This document shows positions 44,331-57,639 of a stretch of DNA of 64,000 bases, piece after piece. The stretch is taken from assembly GCF_031877795.1 (NCBI RefSeq), contig NC_133931.1:70593429-70657428 (forward strand), read 5' to 3'. The position numbers and the translations under genes are program-made. Position 1 is the first letter of the stretch. Every line of letters begins with the position of its first letter. A model generated the notes under the pieces. It had not been told where the DNA came from. It was given only the letters and a program-made list of their open reading frames with translations, and did not search any database. The DNA comes from Strix aluco (Eukaryota; Chordata; Aves; Strigiformes; Strigidae).

Positions 44331-47300
44331 ATTTCTGTAGATGTAGATACCTATTCCCTCTCTAATATCTGTTGTATGACGTACCAGCACTTCTCCAGAG
44401 CAAAGGATAAAATACACATGGGATACTTTCTGCTGGTTTGTTCCCTTTGCCTGTTGCATAACATCTTTTTTCCCTATGACAATTAAATTATCCTCAACTT
44501 CCCCTCTTCAGCTGCAAAGCATCCTGCAGATTTTCTACCTAGAGTGGAATTGCAAGAAATTTCTGAAGGTATTTGACATAGATATATCTTAAATAAATGT
44601 AAAATTCCAGCAGTTATTATTGAAATATTGTCTAAGTCTTGGTTTCAACTAGGTTTTGGAGAACACACCAGAAAATAATGACAAAGAACAGATAAACAAA
44701 GAAAGAAACACCAAGAATCCCAACAACTAACAAAAATAGAGAAAAGATGATAGTAACAGAAGCAAAGCTACAAATAACAGCAGCATTAAAAACCTAAAAT
44801 AAAATTATTTTAATACAGCAAAATAAAAAAACCCAAACCAACCACCTATACAGAACTTAGTTGAAATGCTTCAAACAAGACTAGAAAATGTAGATTTTAT
44901 CTTTATTTTTTCTTGTGAACTAATTGCTTCAGAATTAAAATAAAGTACTATTGCACCGATGGTACCAGGATAGAACAGAAGGAAGCACATGTGTTTTCCC
45001 TGATCACGATCCCATAGTAGTAATTAAAAACAAAGAGGAAAGGAAAGATTTTTCTGTCTATAATAGTTGGCCTCATTAACATATCAGCTACTCCTTCTTT
45101 GATTTAATGGAATATCAAACAGGTTGTGCTCCCACTTACAGTCATTAGGCTTGAAGTGCTGATTGCTGCATGTTCAAGGCCTCGGGCTTCTCTGTGGCAC
45201 CATCATGAGGAATACCCACAGGTGTTTTTCTTACTGTTCAACAGCCACGTTTGAATGTGCATTAAAAATCTGATTAATTTGTCAATGAACAAAGATGATT
45301 TCTGGGCAGGTTCAAAAAATGTTACTTTTATATATATATACTAACATATATGTAAACGCTTTTAAAAATTTCTAGGTCAGAACTTCTCCACATAATGTAT
45401 TAATGATTTAAAGCCACACTTACACTATTTAGCACACATTCTTTCCTGTACACATGCTTGAAAATTCTTATAAGCAAAAAATACACAAATTTATTTAGAA
45501 TGACAGTGGTTTTCCATTATTTTGGGACAGCAACTAAGAAATTGAAGTAAATTGTTACTTATAATTATGTCTGCTCTTAGAAAAATAGAATTTATTAATG
45601 GAATTTCTTCACAGAACAACTGTTTTGTATGGGTTACACCACTGTCTGCTGTCCAGACATTTTAGTTCACTTTGCTATGAAACATACCCATTTTGGTGGC
45701 AAAGTAAGAGTTACTTCCCCTTAATAAGAGGGCTGTGAGCCTTGTTATGATGTTTCTGTTTGTACAATGAACTAAATGGTATGCTTTACTGTTTCTGCTT
45801 GGACCACCACACTAAGGTGTGGCACAGAGTTTACAGCAGTGAGTGTCACAGATAAATGCCTACTGAAGAGCATCATATGTTTATGGCTCTAAAAATACCC
45901 CTTCCTTTGGAGGCACTGTAATCTCTGTCAGGGAACCCCTAAAATACCTTGAGCCCTAACTCATGCATCTGTTGAATGCACCAGCAAAAGAAAATTGTGG
46001 AAGTGATTGGGTGTTGTTTTCATTTGGCTTTTATGTGATTGCAGCATGGCAATTAGTAATTTTAGAGAATAAACAAGATGACAACTGCTTAGCAGCAGAA
46101 GGCAGAAAGAACTCATCAGTGCTGCCGTACTCCCACTCCCGTCGTCCCATTCACATTATCTTAGTCACACACCATAATTGGAAGTTAAGGCAGCAGCTCC
46201 TTTTTACACAGCATAAAGATATACAAATAACAAGCATTAAATAAGAAACATCGCACCACATCAAGATTAACAAAAGTAATAATGCTGACCTTGCTAGCAC
46301 TCAAGTCTTTTCAACCGCAAATAATCTTCCATCCTTACAGGGAAGAGCAAGACACCTAATCCTCTAGCATGTTCATGATAGAAGAATTGCCACTCCTTCC
46401 CAATTAATCATTATCTGAGACAGTTCCTTTATACTTGAAAAGATTATTCCTTAGACCTTTGCCAGCTAAGGTTCCCCTTGTACAGAGAAGAGCCAACTAG
46501 AGGTCTCTTAACTCCAGCAATAACCCTTGCATTTTAGATCTAGCATGTTGTATTTGCCCAGGCCCAAATGCCCCTTAAATGTCTGTTGGGTGCCCTTGCC
46601 CCAGTATCTTAAAGAAAAGCGTACCTAAATATTTTTGAGGTTTTCTACAGATGAAAGCTAATGTCTATTTGCAGTTTTTGTAAACACACTTTGAGTAGAG
46701 CTTTAACATGGTATGAAGATTAATGACCCTTAAGAGAAGTCCTGCAGGTTTCATTTGTATTCTCTGCGCTATGTTTTCACACTTTCGGAGAGCAGTGCTG
46801 AACTTCTGAACCACTTTGTCAACCTTGTTAATTTGACAGTGATTTACATCTCTCTTAATTCATAATGGAATATCTTCAGCTGTAGCTATTTGTTAGTTAT
46901 TCCACTCAGGAGGGGAAACCCTGGATTCATTGCCACAGCACAAGGTCTCAGCACACCCAACTGCATAAATGACCTTGACTAAAAGCACCCATTTTTTCAG
47001 CCCATGTTAGTATCCAAGTGTGTGTATAATAGAAGTCAGGTGCATTGTGTATTCTGTTTCCATTTCTCTTTCAGGACCTAGGTCTCTAAAATATTCCTGT
47101 TCCTCCCTGAAAGGAGAAGAAACAGGATCCCCCCCCCTTCCTAGAGAAGTAAATACGTACAGGCAGATGAGGCAGTCAACAGTGTTTATATTCATGTGAT
47201 TTTTGTATAATGACTAGAAAAAATGTTGGGAGTTCAAGGTTATTCCTAATGAAATTCTTGCAAAGGCTGATGCAATTACAACTGTGGTTAAAATTATTCA

Positions 47301-50300
47301 GTGTACTCTGACAGTGTACACAAACAACGTTCAGCACCTCAATCCTGCAAAGTTGTACTTTCCCTTACCTGGAGACACTGACACTGTCTCTGGAAGGACT
47401 GGCTCCTAACCCAGCAAGCTGCAGAAACATCTGCAACTGCTGCAAGCTTTGATGAACTGTGTTTCATATTGGAGAAGAGGTTAAAGCAGGGGCTGACTGT
47501 CTCATAGGGCACCATCGATTTTACAGAAATGATGTTTGAAGAAATTTCTCTTATGAGGTTTATATACCTTTTGAGAGCATGGAGCACTAGAATGCAGATG
47601 CTGTCAGCTGGAGGGTGGTCTCAATATTGCACCTCCTTAAACTCACTGAATACCTCTTCCTTTTTTACATATATTGAAAAAGTAGATCTCTCCCTCCAAG
47701 ATTAGATTAACTGTCTGTAGGGTACCATTACATTCTAATTTTTTAGGTGAGGATGAGCAAGCTCAGCTCCACTTTCTAATGTATCTTGTGGCCACATGGC
47801 TCTAGTTAGTACTTTGTTAAGTAAGTACTTTGGTGCTAACTGATTTTTGCTTGGTTTGGAACATGGGCTAAGTGGTATGGATAATATCTGTCTGTGAAGT
47901 TCTATAAAAATATACTCTTATCCCCAGCATTGGACAGGAACGTTCAAGTTCAATTGGCTATTCTTGTCGAATATAAATGCTTCTCAGCTGGTGCCTCCTA
48001 ATGCACAGCATTTTTCTTTCCCTTAAAATGACATTGTATCCTCCCTATCATATTGTATGTGATAAGTGATGTATATTCACTTCGTCAACCAAAACATATA
48101 ATGATAATTTGTGCCCAAATTTGTAAGAAATCCAATTGTTCCATGTAGGCACCTTATTATTTACAGTTCCATCAATATAGAGGTAACCTGTGTAATGGAG
48201 AATATAACTTGTCATTTACAATTACCACTTGAGATCAACAGACTGTAATCAATTCTTTTACTACTGTTATACTGATTTAGTTTGATATTAACCTTTTTAC
48301 CAGCAACTGCATCTAGCTGTTGCTACAAACACCTAACCCTTCTTCAAAAGGTTTGGAATGCAACACAAAAAAAACCCCAAAATTCATCACATCATTCTGC
48401 TGCTTTAGGATGAAGTAGCCAAACCCTGTCACATCTTTAACATGCTTTTATTCTAAACAATCTGAAGCTTGTTAGATGATGTGATCTACTACAATATTGA
48501 AAACTTTCAAGGAATTCTACTGTTACTTCAGATATGATTAAGCTCTTTCACATTTTTGTCCTTAATCCAGTGTATCTAAATGCATTTTTTTTTTCATTTT
48601 AAGGGACTAGTGGAGTATATGCCTTCCCTTTCTGCATACTTTGACAGGTGGTAGGAGGATGTCTAGAGCTGTGAATGATCAGGATTTAGGCATTTCAATT
48701 TCCATCTATAGGAATTTATGGCACCTAGAGGCCTGTAGACTTCCATGAAATTTGCCATTAGACATTAGTATGTCCTACACAAGATAGACTTACAAAGACA
48801 AGAACTGAAGACGCATCTGGGTGAAATAATTCTATGGATTTCATTATTATACATATATCTAAGGCAAACTACATATGTATCTAGGGGGTTTTTTGGATGT
48901 CTTAAGTTGTTGGTATAAGTCTACCACTAAGACTAGTAAATAAAGGTGATATGTCTTAATGGACCAGCTGAAACAATTGGAGACAACTGACATCTTCTGT
49001 CTTGAACCCTCTATCCAGGTCTGACAAGAAGCAACAGTCCCCAACAAACTCCAGGTGGAACACAATTGCTGTTCTGCTTTGGTGCCTCCACTTGAAGTGT
49101 CCAGTGGTGGTACTGGCTTCAGGATCCTCCCCTCTTCTTTCCCTTGCTGTATGCTGTCTTGCCATCTCATTTGTGCTGTGCTAGCCCAGCTGATTTTTCT
49201 TACAGTACATGAACTCCCTTTGGCAGGGAAAGATCAACGGGAAGCTTGTAAGAGGCAAAAATAATCTATATTTCTAAGTCTATATTTTAAGACTGTGAAT
49301 GATAAATACAGCAATTTTATTATGTTGACAGTTCTCCCACAAAAGAAAATAAAATAACTTCTGAATTTTATATTTTTCCACTTGAATTTTCACAACAGTG
49401 AAGTACTACTACTGAGATTGTCAGTTAAAAATTCATAGTGTGGTTCAAAAAATGTTATGTAAACTGAGAGTAAGGCAAGAAGCTCTGGTTTGGATGAAGG
49501 CATCACCTTTTTAAACTAATATTTTTTATTCTTTGAAGGAAGTTACTCTGTTTTAACATTCTTTAAGAATGAAGACTTACATAATGAGAATGTAGTATTT
49601 GTTTAAAGGAAACTGCTTTCCGGGTACTCTACTGTCTGTTATATTTCTCTAGAGTAAGAATTGCTTTTAGTGTTCAACTATTTAAATTTCTGTGAGAGTT
49701 ATTACCACTAGTAGTAATTATATGAATTGTAACAGAAAGGTAAATTTTCATGAAACACAGATGGCTTTCCTGGATTGTTTGTTTTTTTTTTTAATTCAGT
49801 TAATTATCTAAGTGGAAATTATAAATATTCCTACAGATCTTTTTCTTTATTCACTGGAGGAGACTTACACATAAAAAGCTTACATTATTTTTTAAATCAT
49901 TATATTTTAAAAGAAGCATTAGTAGCTTCATGTGATATATGTATTTCAAAATTGTAAGTGTATCTGAAGTTGCTTACACTCACAGTCTATACTTTAGCAA
50001 ACTGCAGGAAATTGAGAACAGGGAAGACTTTGCAAGCTTGTTTTTATTTTAAACATTATGCTCTTTTGTATTAATCTTAATCAAGCATTACACGAAATCA
50101 ATGGCAATTTGAATTAAGAAATTGGGTATCAGAAGAAAATCTCTGTAAGGGCCCTTTTCATCAATAGGACTCTGAAGGCATTTTCTAGTAGGCCAAGAAT
50201 GGCATAGTTGTTGCTTGTTTGGTGGGTTTTTTAATATATTTTTAATTTATGAGAGAAAAAATCCTAGTTTCAGAGAGACTGCAAAACAACATAAGCACTG

Positions 50301-50674
50301 ATCACCAGAACTGTGGATCCAGTTTTGGAATTCAAATACCAAACTAAAAATACACATAACTTGAGAAAGCTTCTCTGCATACTTCCAGGGAGAGGTGAAA
50401 GACATCCACAAGCAGAAAAAAGAATAGGACTTCCAAGATACCAAATCATTATTACTATTATTTTAATGCATTGCATCAGCATAGGCCAAGGATAGATTTA
50501 AATATGCTAAAAATAACACCATAGAAAAGACAGAATTGTTCAACAAATACTTCTTACCTGGTCTAACAGGTAGGGCATCCCAGCCTGCCTATGGTTAGCA
50601 CAGAGATCCCTACAATGTGTCCTTCTTCAAGCTCCTCCCTATTTCTCCCACTAGCCCTATGAATCTTCTCTCTC

Positions 50675-50695
50675 TTTTTTTTTTTTTTTTTTTTT
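50675..50695 (+). repeat. poly(T) tract, 21 bases
   Basis: This is an uninterrupted T run about 140 bases left of the first copy of the 350-bp direct repeat. Confidence 0.9.
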
Positions 50696-50835
50696 GAGTG
50701 TAGGTTGACATCCCACTAAAAAAGGAAGAATAAACTTGCACAAAAAGTTGATTTAAAGCTTCCTGGGCAGAGAGGGAACTGAATCCAACTTCTTTGTACT
50801 GGGTGAATGCTCTACTTTCCAGATTATAAAAAGGT

Positions 50836-51187
50836 CACTTTAAACCATGCACTGCTTTACATCATTGAAAGAGAGACTCATTTTCAGATTAAAAGAATGC
50901 AATTCTTAATTACAACTCTATAATTTGAATCAAAGAATGTAATTAAAAAAAAAAGATATTCTTTTGCTTCCTTCAAAGAACTGAATTTTCACTTTTTTCA
51001 TGTTTCCCACTTCCCAATGGGAATGGTTCATTCAAATCAGGTTGAACTTTGCATTTATTATACATTCTGAGGGAAGTCTGGGATAAATAGCCCCAGCAAG
51101 CTAACCAAAATTGGCTTCACTTAGATAAAATCAAAAGGATTCGGCCCTACACTAATACTTACAGCAGATGCATGTGAGATTGAAACA
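50836..51187 (+). repeat. 350-bp direct repeat, copy 1
   Basis: This block matches 53189-53537 from CACTTTAAACCATGCA to TGAAACA. By eye there are about eight substitutions and two or three small indels, so identity is roughly 97%. Flanks outside the block differ. It has no open frame of note, no CR1 feature and no recognised LTR features. Confidence 0.95.
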
Positions 51188-53188
51188 GGTGATAATTTGT
51201 CTTAATTGTGGCTTCTTTTTGTCTGACTGTGTTTTAAATGGATGTAGTTATATTTTTGGCTACCGAATCCCATCTGTAGAGAGGTCCCGAGACTACAGCT
51301 GATCAATTTCCCATGTAATATGGGCAAAGCAGATAGTTTCACAGTCGAGCTCAAGCATGAACACAAAAAAGCAGAGCTGGAGGAGAAAAGTACTTTCTGC
51401 TTTGAGAATCACCAGAAGACAGACTTTTTGCTCCTCAAAATTTTCAAGGTCAAAGACAGGGGCATCTAGGAAGTTTAATTGCTTGAGAAGTAAACGACAG
51501 CTGAGCAGAAGTTTACGGGATTGCGGCTTGGCTTTTCATCTGTCTAACACCTCTTTCAATCTTTCATCCTTCTTGTGTGCATGACCCAAAGCAGCTAAAG
51601 TTACAGTCGCTTGACTAACCTTGTTACACCAACTAGTTTGCAATATGACTGCTGTAGGCAGCAGAGAAAATTACGCCCCTCTATAAAATGGGAGTAATGA
51701 TTCTCTTTTCCCCTCTAAACACATTGAAATATACAGATGAAAGTCTTAGAGAGCAAGTAAGGTCATATTTTGAAACAAGTCTGCAATATTGTTTACCTGC
51801 AAATAAATAAAGGTTACATGTTTCAAAAGTTTGTATAGTAAGTACTTACAAGCTGCACATTGTTTTTCATTACCAATGATTTGTTTTCTTGCAGAACAAC
51901 TTCTTCTAAAATATTAAACATAGTCAAAGTGACTAATGCATTTTTTCAATCTAAGAATTGCTCAATTAAAAATTTACAAGGCACGCAATTTTGATTTCTG
52001 CCGACAATAGTCAAAACTTGTGTATAAAGATTAATTACTTATAAAGTAAAACACATCTTTTAAAAACTAACATTAAATTTGCATCTACACTGTATGTTGG
52101 ATTTTATTCTACTCTCTTTAAGCAAAAGACTTCTGGTGGACTTTTGGTAGAGTTTTAAAATGTTGATGGAAATGCATTGTATGAATTGACTAGTGCTTGA
52201 ACGAGCTAAAACCGAGAAGCAAACCATATTTTGTACTTTTGGTTCTGATGCATTCATTATACCCTATGGATATCCTACTTAACAATAGAAAAAATATACT
52301 GAATTTTTAATTGCATTATATTATTGTGAATTATTATCTTATGCCAAAAAGTATTCATATTTCATATAAAATTAAACAACTCTGTTAAAATTCTCTTTAA
52401 AAATAGTTGCGTTTTTAAACTGTGTTATAACATTTTGTACTGACTCTACATGATTGAGGTTTCTATTGACAGAAAAATATATATTTCTTTTACTATACCA
52501 AGACTGCCCTCTAGAGTCTCATTGGGCCAAATTAATCTATGGTGTAACTCTCTTCCCAGAGTAGCTTTGAAATGTACACATCTTTACAGGCCCCATTACG
52601 CAGTGCTCCAATCTGAATGATACAATGCTTGCTTGAAAAAGTGGGTAATAAAATTTTAAGACAAAGATGGGAATTTTCTTCTCTTACTATGAGGTCTGAT
52701 AACTCATTACAAAAAATTGCTTGTAGCCTCTTTACTGCACATATTTCTCATTCCAACTGACTTGTAAAATATTAGGAAAATGATGACAAAGAGAATAGTT
52801 TTAATCTCTTCCTAGAGCCATGTGAGAGATGTGTATGTCTATAAAAGATGACAGAGGGAATGCACGCAGGATAACCAAATTAGGCTGGTACTTGTTCTTT
52901 CTTTACAAGTGTTAAAAAGCAGCACTTCTCCCCTCTGAGGGTTGGATTAAGCTTCCACTGAAACCAATAGCAAACCGTAAGTAATCAAGGAAACAGAATT
53001 ATTGCACTGATTGCCAGAAGCGTTTGTATTCAGTTGTTAAATTAATAATGGGTATCTGGTTCAATAAACAGTGCTGCTTCTTATTACTTACCAATATATT
53101 ATGCAAAAAAGGCAGGGGAAAGAGGACAAATGTGAAGTAAACAGACTCACACAAAAAGGTTTTAAAATATATGATGCAATGAAACGAA
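51188..53188. other. 2-kb spacer between the two direct repeats
   Basis: This AT-rich DNA has no recognised gene; the 75-codon frame at 51357-51584 lacks features. No second duplicated block is seen inside it. Confidence 0.5.
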
Positions 53189-53537
53189 CACTTTAAACCA
53201 TGCACCGCTTTATATCATTGAAAGAGAGACTCATTTTCAGATTAAAAGAATATAATTCTTAATTACAACTCTATAATTTGAATCAAAGAATGTAATAAAA
53301 AAAAAGATATTATTTTGCTTCCTTCAGAGAACTGAATTTTCACTTTTTTCATGTTTCCCACTTCCCAATGGGAATGGTTCATTCAAATCAGGTTGAACTT
53401 TGCATTTATTATACATTCTGAGGGAATCTGGGATAAATAGCCCCAGCAAGCTAACCAAAATTGGCTTCACTTAGATAAAATCAAAAGGATTCGGCCCTAC
53501 ACTAATACTTACAGCAGATGCATGTGAGACTGAAACA
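53189..53537 (+). repeat. 350-bp direct repeat, copy 2
   Basis: This is the partner of 50836-51187, in the same orientation, 2353 bases away. Differences from copy 1 include a C/T change in the first 15 bases, TATA for TGCA near base 60, a shorter A-run and a one-base deletion in the GGGAA(G)TCTGGG segment. Confidence 0.95.
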
Positions 53538-56400
53538 TGGCTTATTGAATTATTTACTGGAATCTGCATTTATTCAATAAAGTTTTGCTTTATTCTGATC
53601 TTTCTGAGGAAGTAACAAAAAAATCAATTTGGATCACAATGAATGGTGCAGAACTAGTAATTGATTTTTTTTCACTATAATTTTGTTAAGAATAAACCCC
53701 AGTTACTTCATCATTCTGTATTACAGGGTCCCAAGTTCTAGTAATGTAACTACACCAGTATCTGTCTTACCAGGGAGATTTGAGACCATTCTCTCGTGAG
53801 CAGCAGTACACAGTTATTCTTGGTTCCTGTGACTGCCACATGAAGAGTTAGAGGCAGTCATTTCCAACATCTAGCACCAATTTCACATACTGAGGGCAGG
53901 GCATACAGTAGAAAGACTATACACACAGAATACACAAGAGTCTTTACTTTATTTGGGTAGGTTGTACGCAACCTGGGAAATATTTCATTAGTATAACAAT
54001 GCAAAAAAATTACAAACATTTTGTTACACATTATAGATCTAAATTGACAAAAATATCTACCAAATAAACTATTCCTTTTTGCATCTAAAAGAAATTTTTG
54101 GAGTTTAATCTGAAGGCCACTGCAGTCAGTAAAACTCTTTCCATTGACATGAGTTGGCACCTTACCTGTTCCTTCTTATCCTCTGTACACTTGAGATAGC
54201 GGGAATCAATTTAGACCATCTCCTAAATACATCTACACAATCTAATGATCACAGAACACTGAATGAAGAATCCAAAAGCCTCGTACATCTCCCTACTACT
54301 CCAGGAAACCAGTTTTGATATCACTTTCTTCACTACTTCCCCTGGCAATAATGGGAAAATATTCTACATTTCTCATTATGTCATTGAAATAGGTGTCCTA
54401 TTGTTCTTTATAGTTTGGATCCTCTTTTTCAGACCATGCCTTTGAAATACTTGCAGTCATTCCTAAAATAAAAGTATGCTTTTATCTTTTAGGAAGCATT
54501 TATTTTTTTTCATTTTCTAATTTTGTTGACTTCGAGCTGATCATTTTTCACTATTAGGCCACTTTTTCACTAAAGCAGAAACACAGAGCAATAAAGAGGC
54601 ATTTTAAGAAAAAAAGCTCACTGCTGATTTTGCTGAAAGTCACATGAAATATTTTTCCCCACCCTATTACAACCATGATTTCACAAAGAATGGATAGTTC
54701 ATTGGATTTGGGTGCGAAACAAAATAGTTGTTATATTTACACTGTTTAGAAAGATAAGAGGCATTTTATATAACCACCTGCTGTAATACATGGGTGAAGT
54801 ATATGAGCTAGAATTTTGTGCTCAACTGAAGAGCGTCCTAACAATTACCCTGCAATTCACTCTGAGGCATCGCTTTCCCCATGTCCCCAGTTGGAGCAGT
54901 TTCACTTTGTGGGAAATCACTGTGATAAAGAATAAACCTGTGAGAATCCCTCCACTGCTTGGTATTGAGGGTGCTTGCCTGCATAGTCCAACTATATATA
55001 GTGTTCATAGCATTCTCACCTGCTTTTAAAAATGTTTGATTATGCTAGAAAAGAAGATGCTGTAAAGAGAATAAATCGAGAATTTGTCTTTTCTCCTTTT
55101 TCCAAATATTCCTGCTCTTAGTGATTAGGACAATGTTTAAGAGTAAGATTTGTCTGTACTCCACACAGTAAGAGAAGGGAATTGTGTGAACATGACCAGT
55201 TGCCAAAGTGAATGACTGAACCACTGCAGATGGGGGTCCATAGACATTTCAACAGATCTGGTGCTGATGCAGAACCGAGAGCACCTTCCTGCCAATGTGC
55301 CTTGCACTGTCACTAATGCAAACAGGTGAATACCAGTTCCAGCTGAAACTTTACAAAAACAGTGATTAAAGTTTGGGCACATCAGCTTGCAGAAAAGGAT
55401 AACTTCTGCACGTGCAAAGGAGTGGAAGGGAATGCATTGCATATGGCTGAGGGGGAGGGAGTACAGTAGCCCTGAGAGATGGCAGCTTTAGTAGAATAGT
55501 GCCTGAAATCTTTTGAGCAGAATCAATAGCCTGTGATTGGTGTAAGACAAGGTCTAGTTCCTGCTCTTCTTCATATTTGCCCACAGATAGTCTTTTAATC
55601 CCATATTTCAACACCAAAATAAGTAACTTGCCTTTAAAAGTGCTGATGATTCAGATGTCCTCAAACACATGCTTGGACTACATTAACAATTTAAGCAGAA
55701 AGTTCAGCTAGAAATTAAAATACAAATGTGGTATCTGTGGAGAAACAACACCAAAACAGTTTTCAGATGGGAAAATCACACATTCCCTCATGTTATAATT
55801 GCTTCCCCATATTCTTTTCAATAGTAACATCTTCAGATTAACTATTTCTTCAAGAAGGGGATATATGAAGAGGAAAATAACTTGAATCTCAGTTATTTAT
55901 TCCATCAAAACTTTCTTTCTTTTACCTATTTTCTCCTTTCACAATAGCTTTCATTTAACCAAACATGTTTCTTTTTACATCTTGGCATTACCAAATTCAT
56001 CCTCTCCCTCTAACATCTTTTACACATACAAGAACAGTATTGTCTCTTTTGGAAGGAAACTGCAACTTGGTGTTGTGTGATTAACTGACAAATTCCACTC
56101 CATCTGATTATTGTTTAACTTTTAATAAAATCTTATTTCCAATCCTAAATCCCAACAGTTTGAGAGAAGAAGAATCATAGCCTATGGGTTGTCTAAACAT
56201 ACCATTATAAACATATCATCATATTTAAGCTGGTAGACAACAATATGAGATTTGTGTGTATCCATGTGTGGGTGTATTCATTTCAACTGACGTCCATATA
56301 GCTAAATTAAGAAAGAAAAGGGTCTGTCCGGTTTTTTTCCTAGGCTCTCAGTTTATTGCTTTTGCTACATAACATTGATGTCAGGTAAGGATTAAAGATA
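53538..56400. other. AT-rich intergenic DNA
   Basis: No gene or clear repeat is seen. The 100-101 codon minus frames at 53858-54160 and 55137-55442 carry no family motif and no flanking splice pattern that I could support. Confidence 0.5.
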
Positions 56401-56438
56401 TGGTGTTTCTTCTATAATGCAGAACAACAGTACTCTAG

Positions 56439-56700
56439 TTAATCTAAAGTCAATTCTGAATTTGGGATTAATTCCTCACAAATAACTGCCAAGGGCACAA
56501 CACCGTCCCAACTGTTGTCCCAAAGAGAAAACCAAACTACAAACTGAAATTTTGTCCCTGTGTGGTGGATAAGCCTTGCTGGTTCCCCAGCACAGGAGGT
56601 GCACATGGAAGCCACATCTCTGGAGACAATGGCATGTGCTGCATTGCTCTGACTTCCCTGTGAGTCTGCACCAGTGGTATTGGAATTAAACCAGATCTTG
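56439..56700 (-). other. GC-richer segment with open frames, possible companion exon
   Basis: This segment lies 160 bases downstream (minus strand) of the candidate exon and is also GC-richer. One frame is open for 106 codons to a TAA-type stop at 56439. Acceptor-like AG sites lie near 56670-56680 (GGTGCAG, ACTCACAG). The acceptor in ACTCACAG|GG would keep the upstream exon's frame open for about 38 codons. The product is not recognised. Confidence 0.2.
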
Positions 56701-56862
56701 GAGTGATTAAAGCTGATACATTTGAAATTAATTTTGCAAAAGCAGCTTAAAATAACCACTTAGAAACTCTCTAGGTTCTGAGATAAACTGTTGAGCTGGC
56801 ATGGTCTCATTCTGAATGTATACAATCTTCCCAGTAAATTTTGAAATCTTTTCAGAACTTAC

Positions 56863-57157
56863 TTCAAGCTTTCTTCAAGGATCTTTCTGAATTCTTCCCT
56901 GTGATTAGGGTCATCCAGATAACAGATATAATTTACCCCCTGCATTTCTTGTTCCATTATTCTTTGGATCCCAGGGGATGCACTGGTTACCCTCCTCATT
57001 AGTCCTTCACAGCCGGTACTGACTTTATAGTCCCCACAACATCTCACAATACCTTCACAGGGCAAAAGGCAAACACAGTGTCCTACAAACAATCCTGTCT
57101 GTAGTTCGTTCTGGTGCTTTTCCTCAGGCTGTCGCACTACGTGTGTCACAGGTCTAG
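56863..57157 (-). other. candidate orphan protein-coding exon, unidentified
   Basis: The minus strand holds an open frame of about 98 codons that ends exactly at a strong donor (TTGAA|GTAAGT). An acceptor with a pyrimidine-rich lead (CCTGTATCTTTTATAG|CTAGACC) lies inside its left part. The 295-base candidate exon begins with the last two bases of a codon and ends with the first two bases of one. The peptide is of mixed, protein-like composition with five Cys in its middle part and ends in YLDDPNHREEFRKILEESL. I do not recognise the family. It could be an exon of an unknown gene, a remnant of a pseudogene or an endogenous element, or chance. Confidence 0.35.
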
Positions 57158-57639
57158 CTATAAAAGATACAGGAACTGCATCATCAGCCACAACTGGCTC
57201 TGAAGTTCCTACGTTCTACCAAATGTATGTCTGTACTAAATGTCTCCGTCTGACCATTACACTCGTGCTCCCCAGTCCAGGCTTAACTTTGTAGCCATTT
57301 TTTCTTCATGTGGAACAAACTTCTTCTACTACAAATAACTCCAAAGGTAAAGAAATACATTCATAAGCTGCAGTGGCAGAAAGCATAGCAGAGACTACAT
57401 GCCTTTGGTAATAAATGCACTTTTTTTAGCCTTATTAAGCTTTTAGCCTTTAACACTCTGGGGAAAAAAAAAATCTACTTTTTTCCCTCAATAATATCAG
57501 GTGCTGATACTCCTAGAAACACAGAGGAAGGTGCATATAAATGCTGTCCTGTAGCCATAACTCTGTTCCTGTAACTGCAAAAGATCTTAAATACAGTTCA
57601 CTGGAACATAGGACTAAGGCCTTCCTTGACTCCTGGTCC

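Larger units (their letters stand above)
38840..50835. other. AT-rich intergenic DNA
   Basis: No recognised gene is seen in 12 kb. It contains a hairpin at 41280-41346, an A-run at 42909-42920, a GC-richer block at 43050-44330, an A-rich purine-biased strand at 44650-44840, TA-rich stretches near 45330-45350 and a T21 run at 50675-50695. Confidence 0.55.

Noticed and set aside
44046-44459. 137-codon minus-strand frame
   Set aside because: It has low-complexity Ser/Pro/Gln composition, an overlapping plus-strand frame and no domain; kept only as part of an unidentified block.
50836-53537. The two 350-bp repeats as the LTRs of one small retrotransposon
   Set aside because: No TG...CA ends, no primer-binding site next to copy 1, no polypurine tract before copy 2 and no matching target-site duplication could be found.
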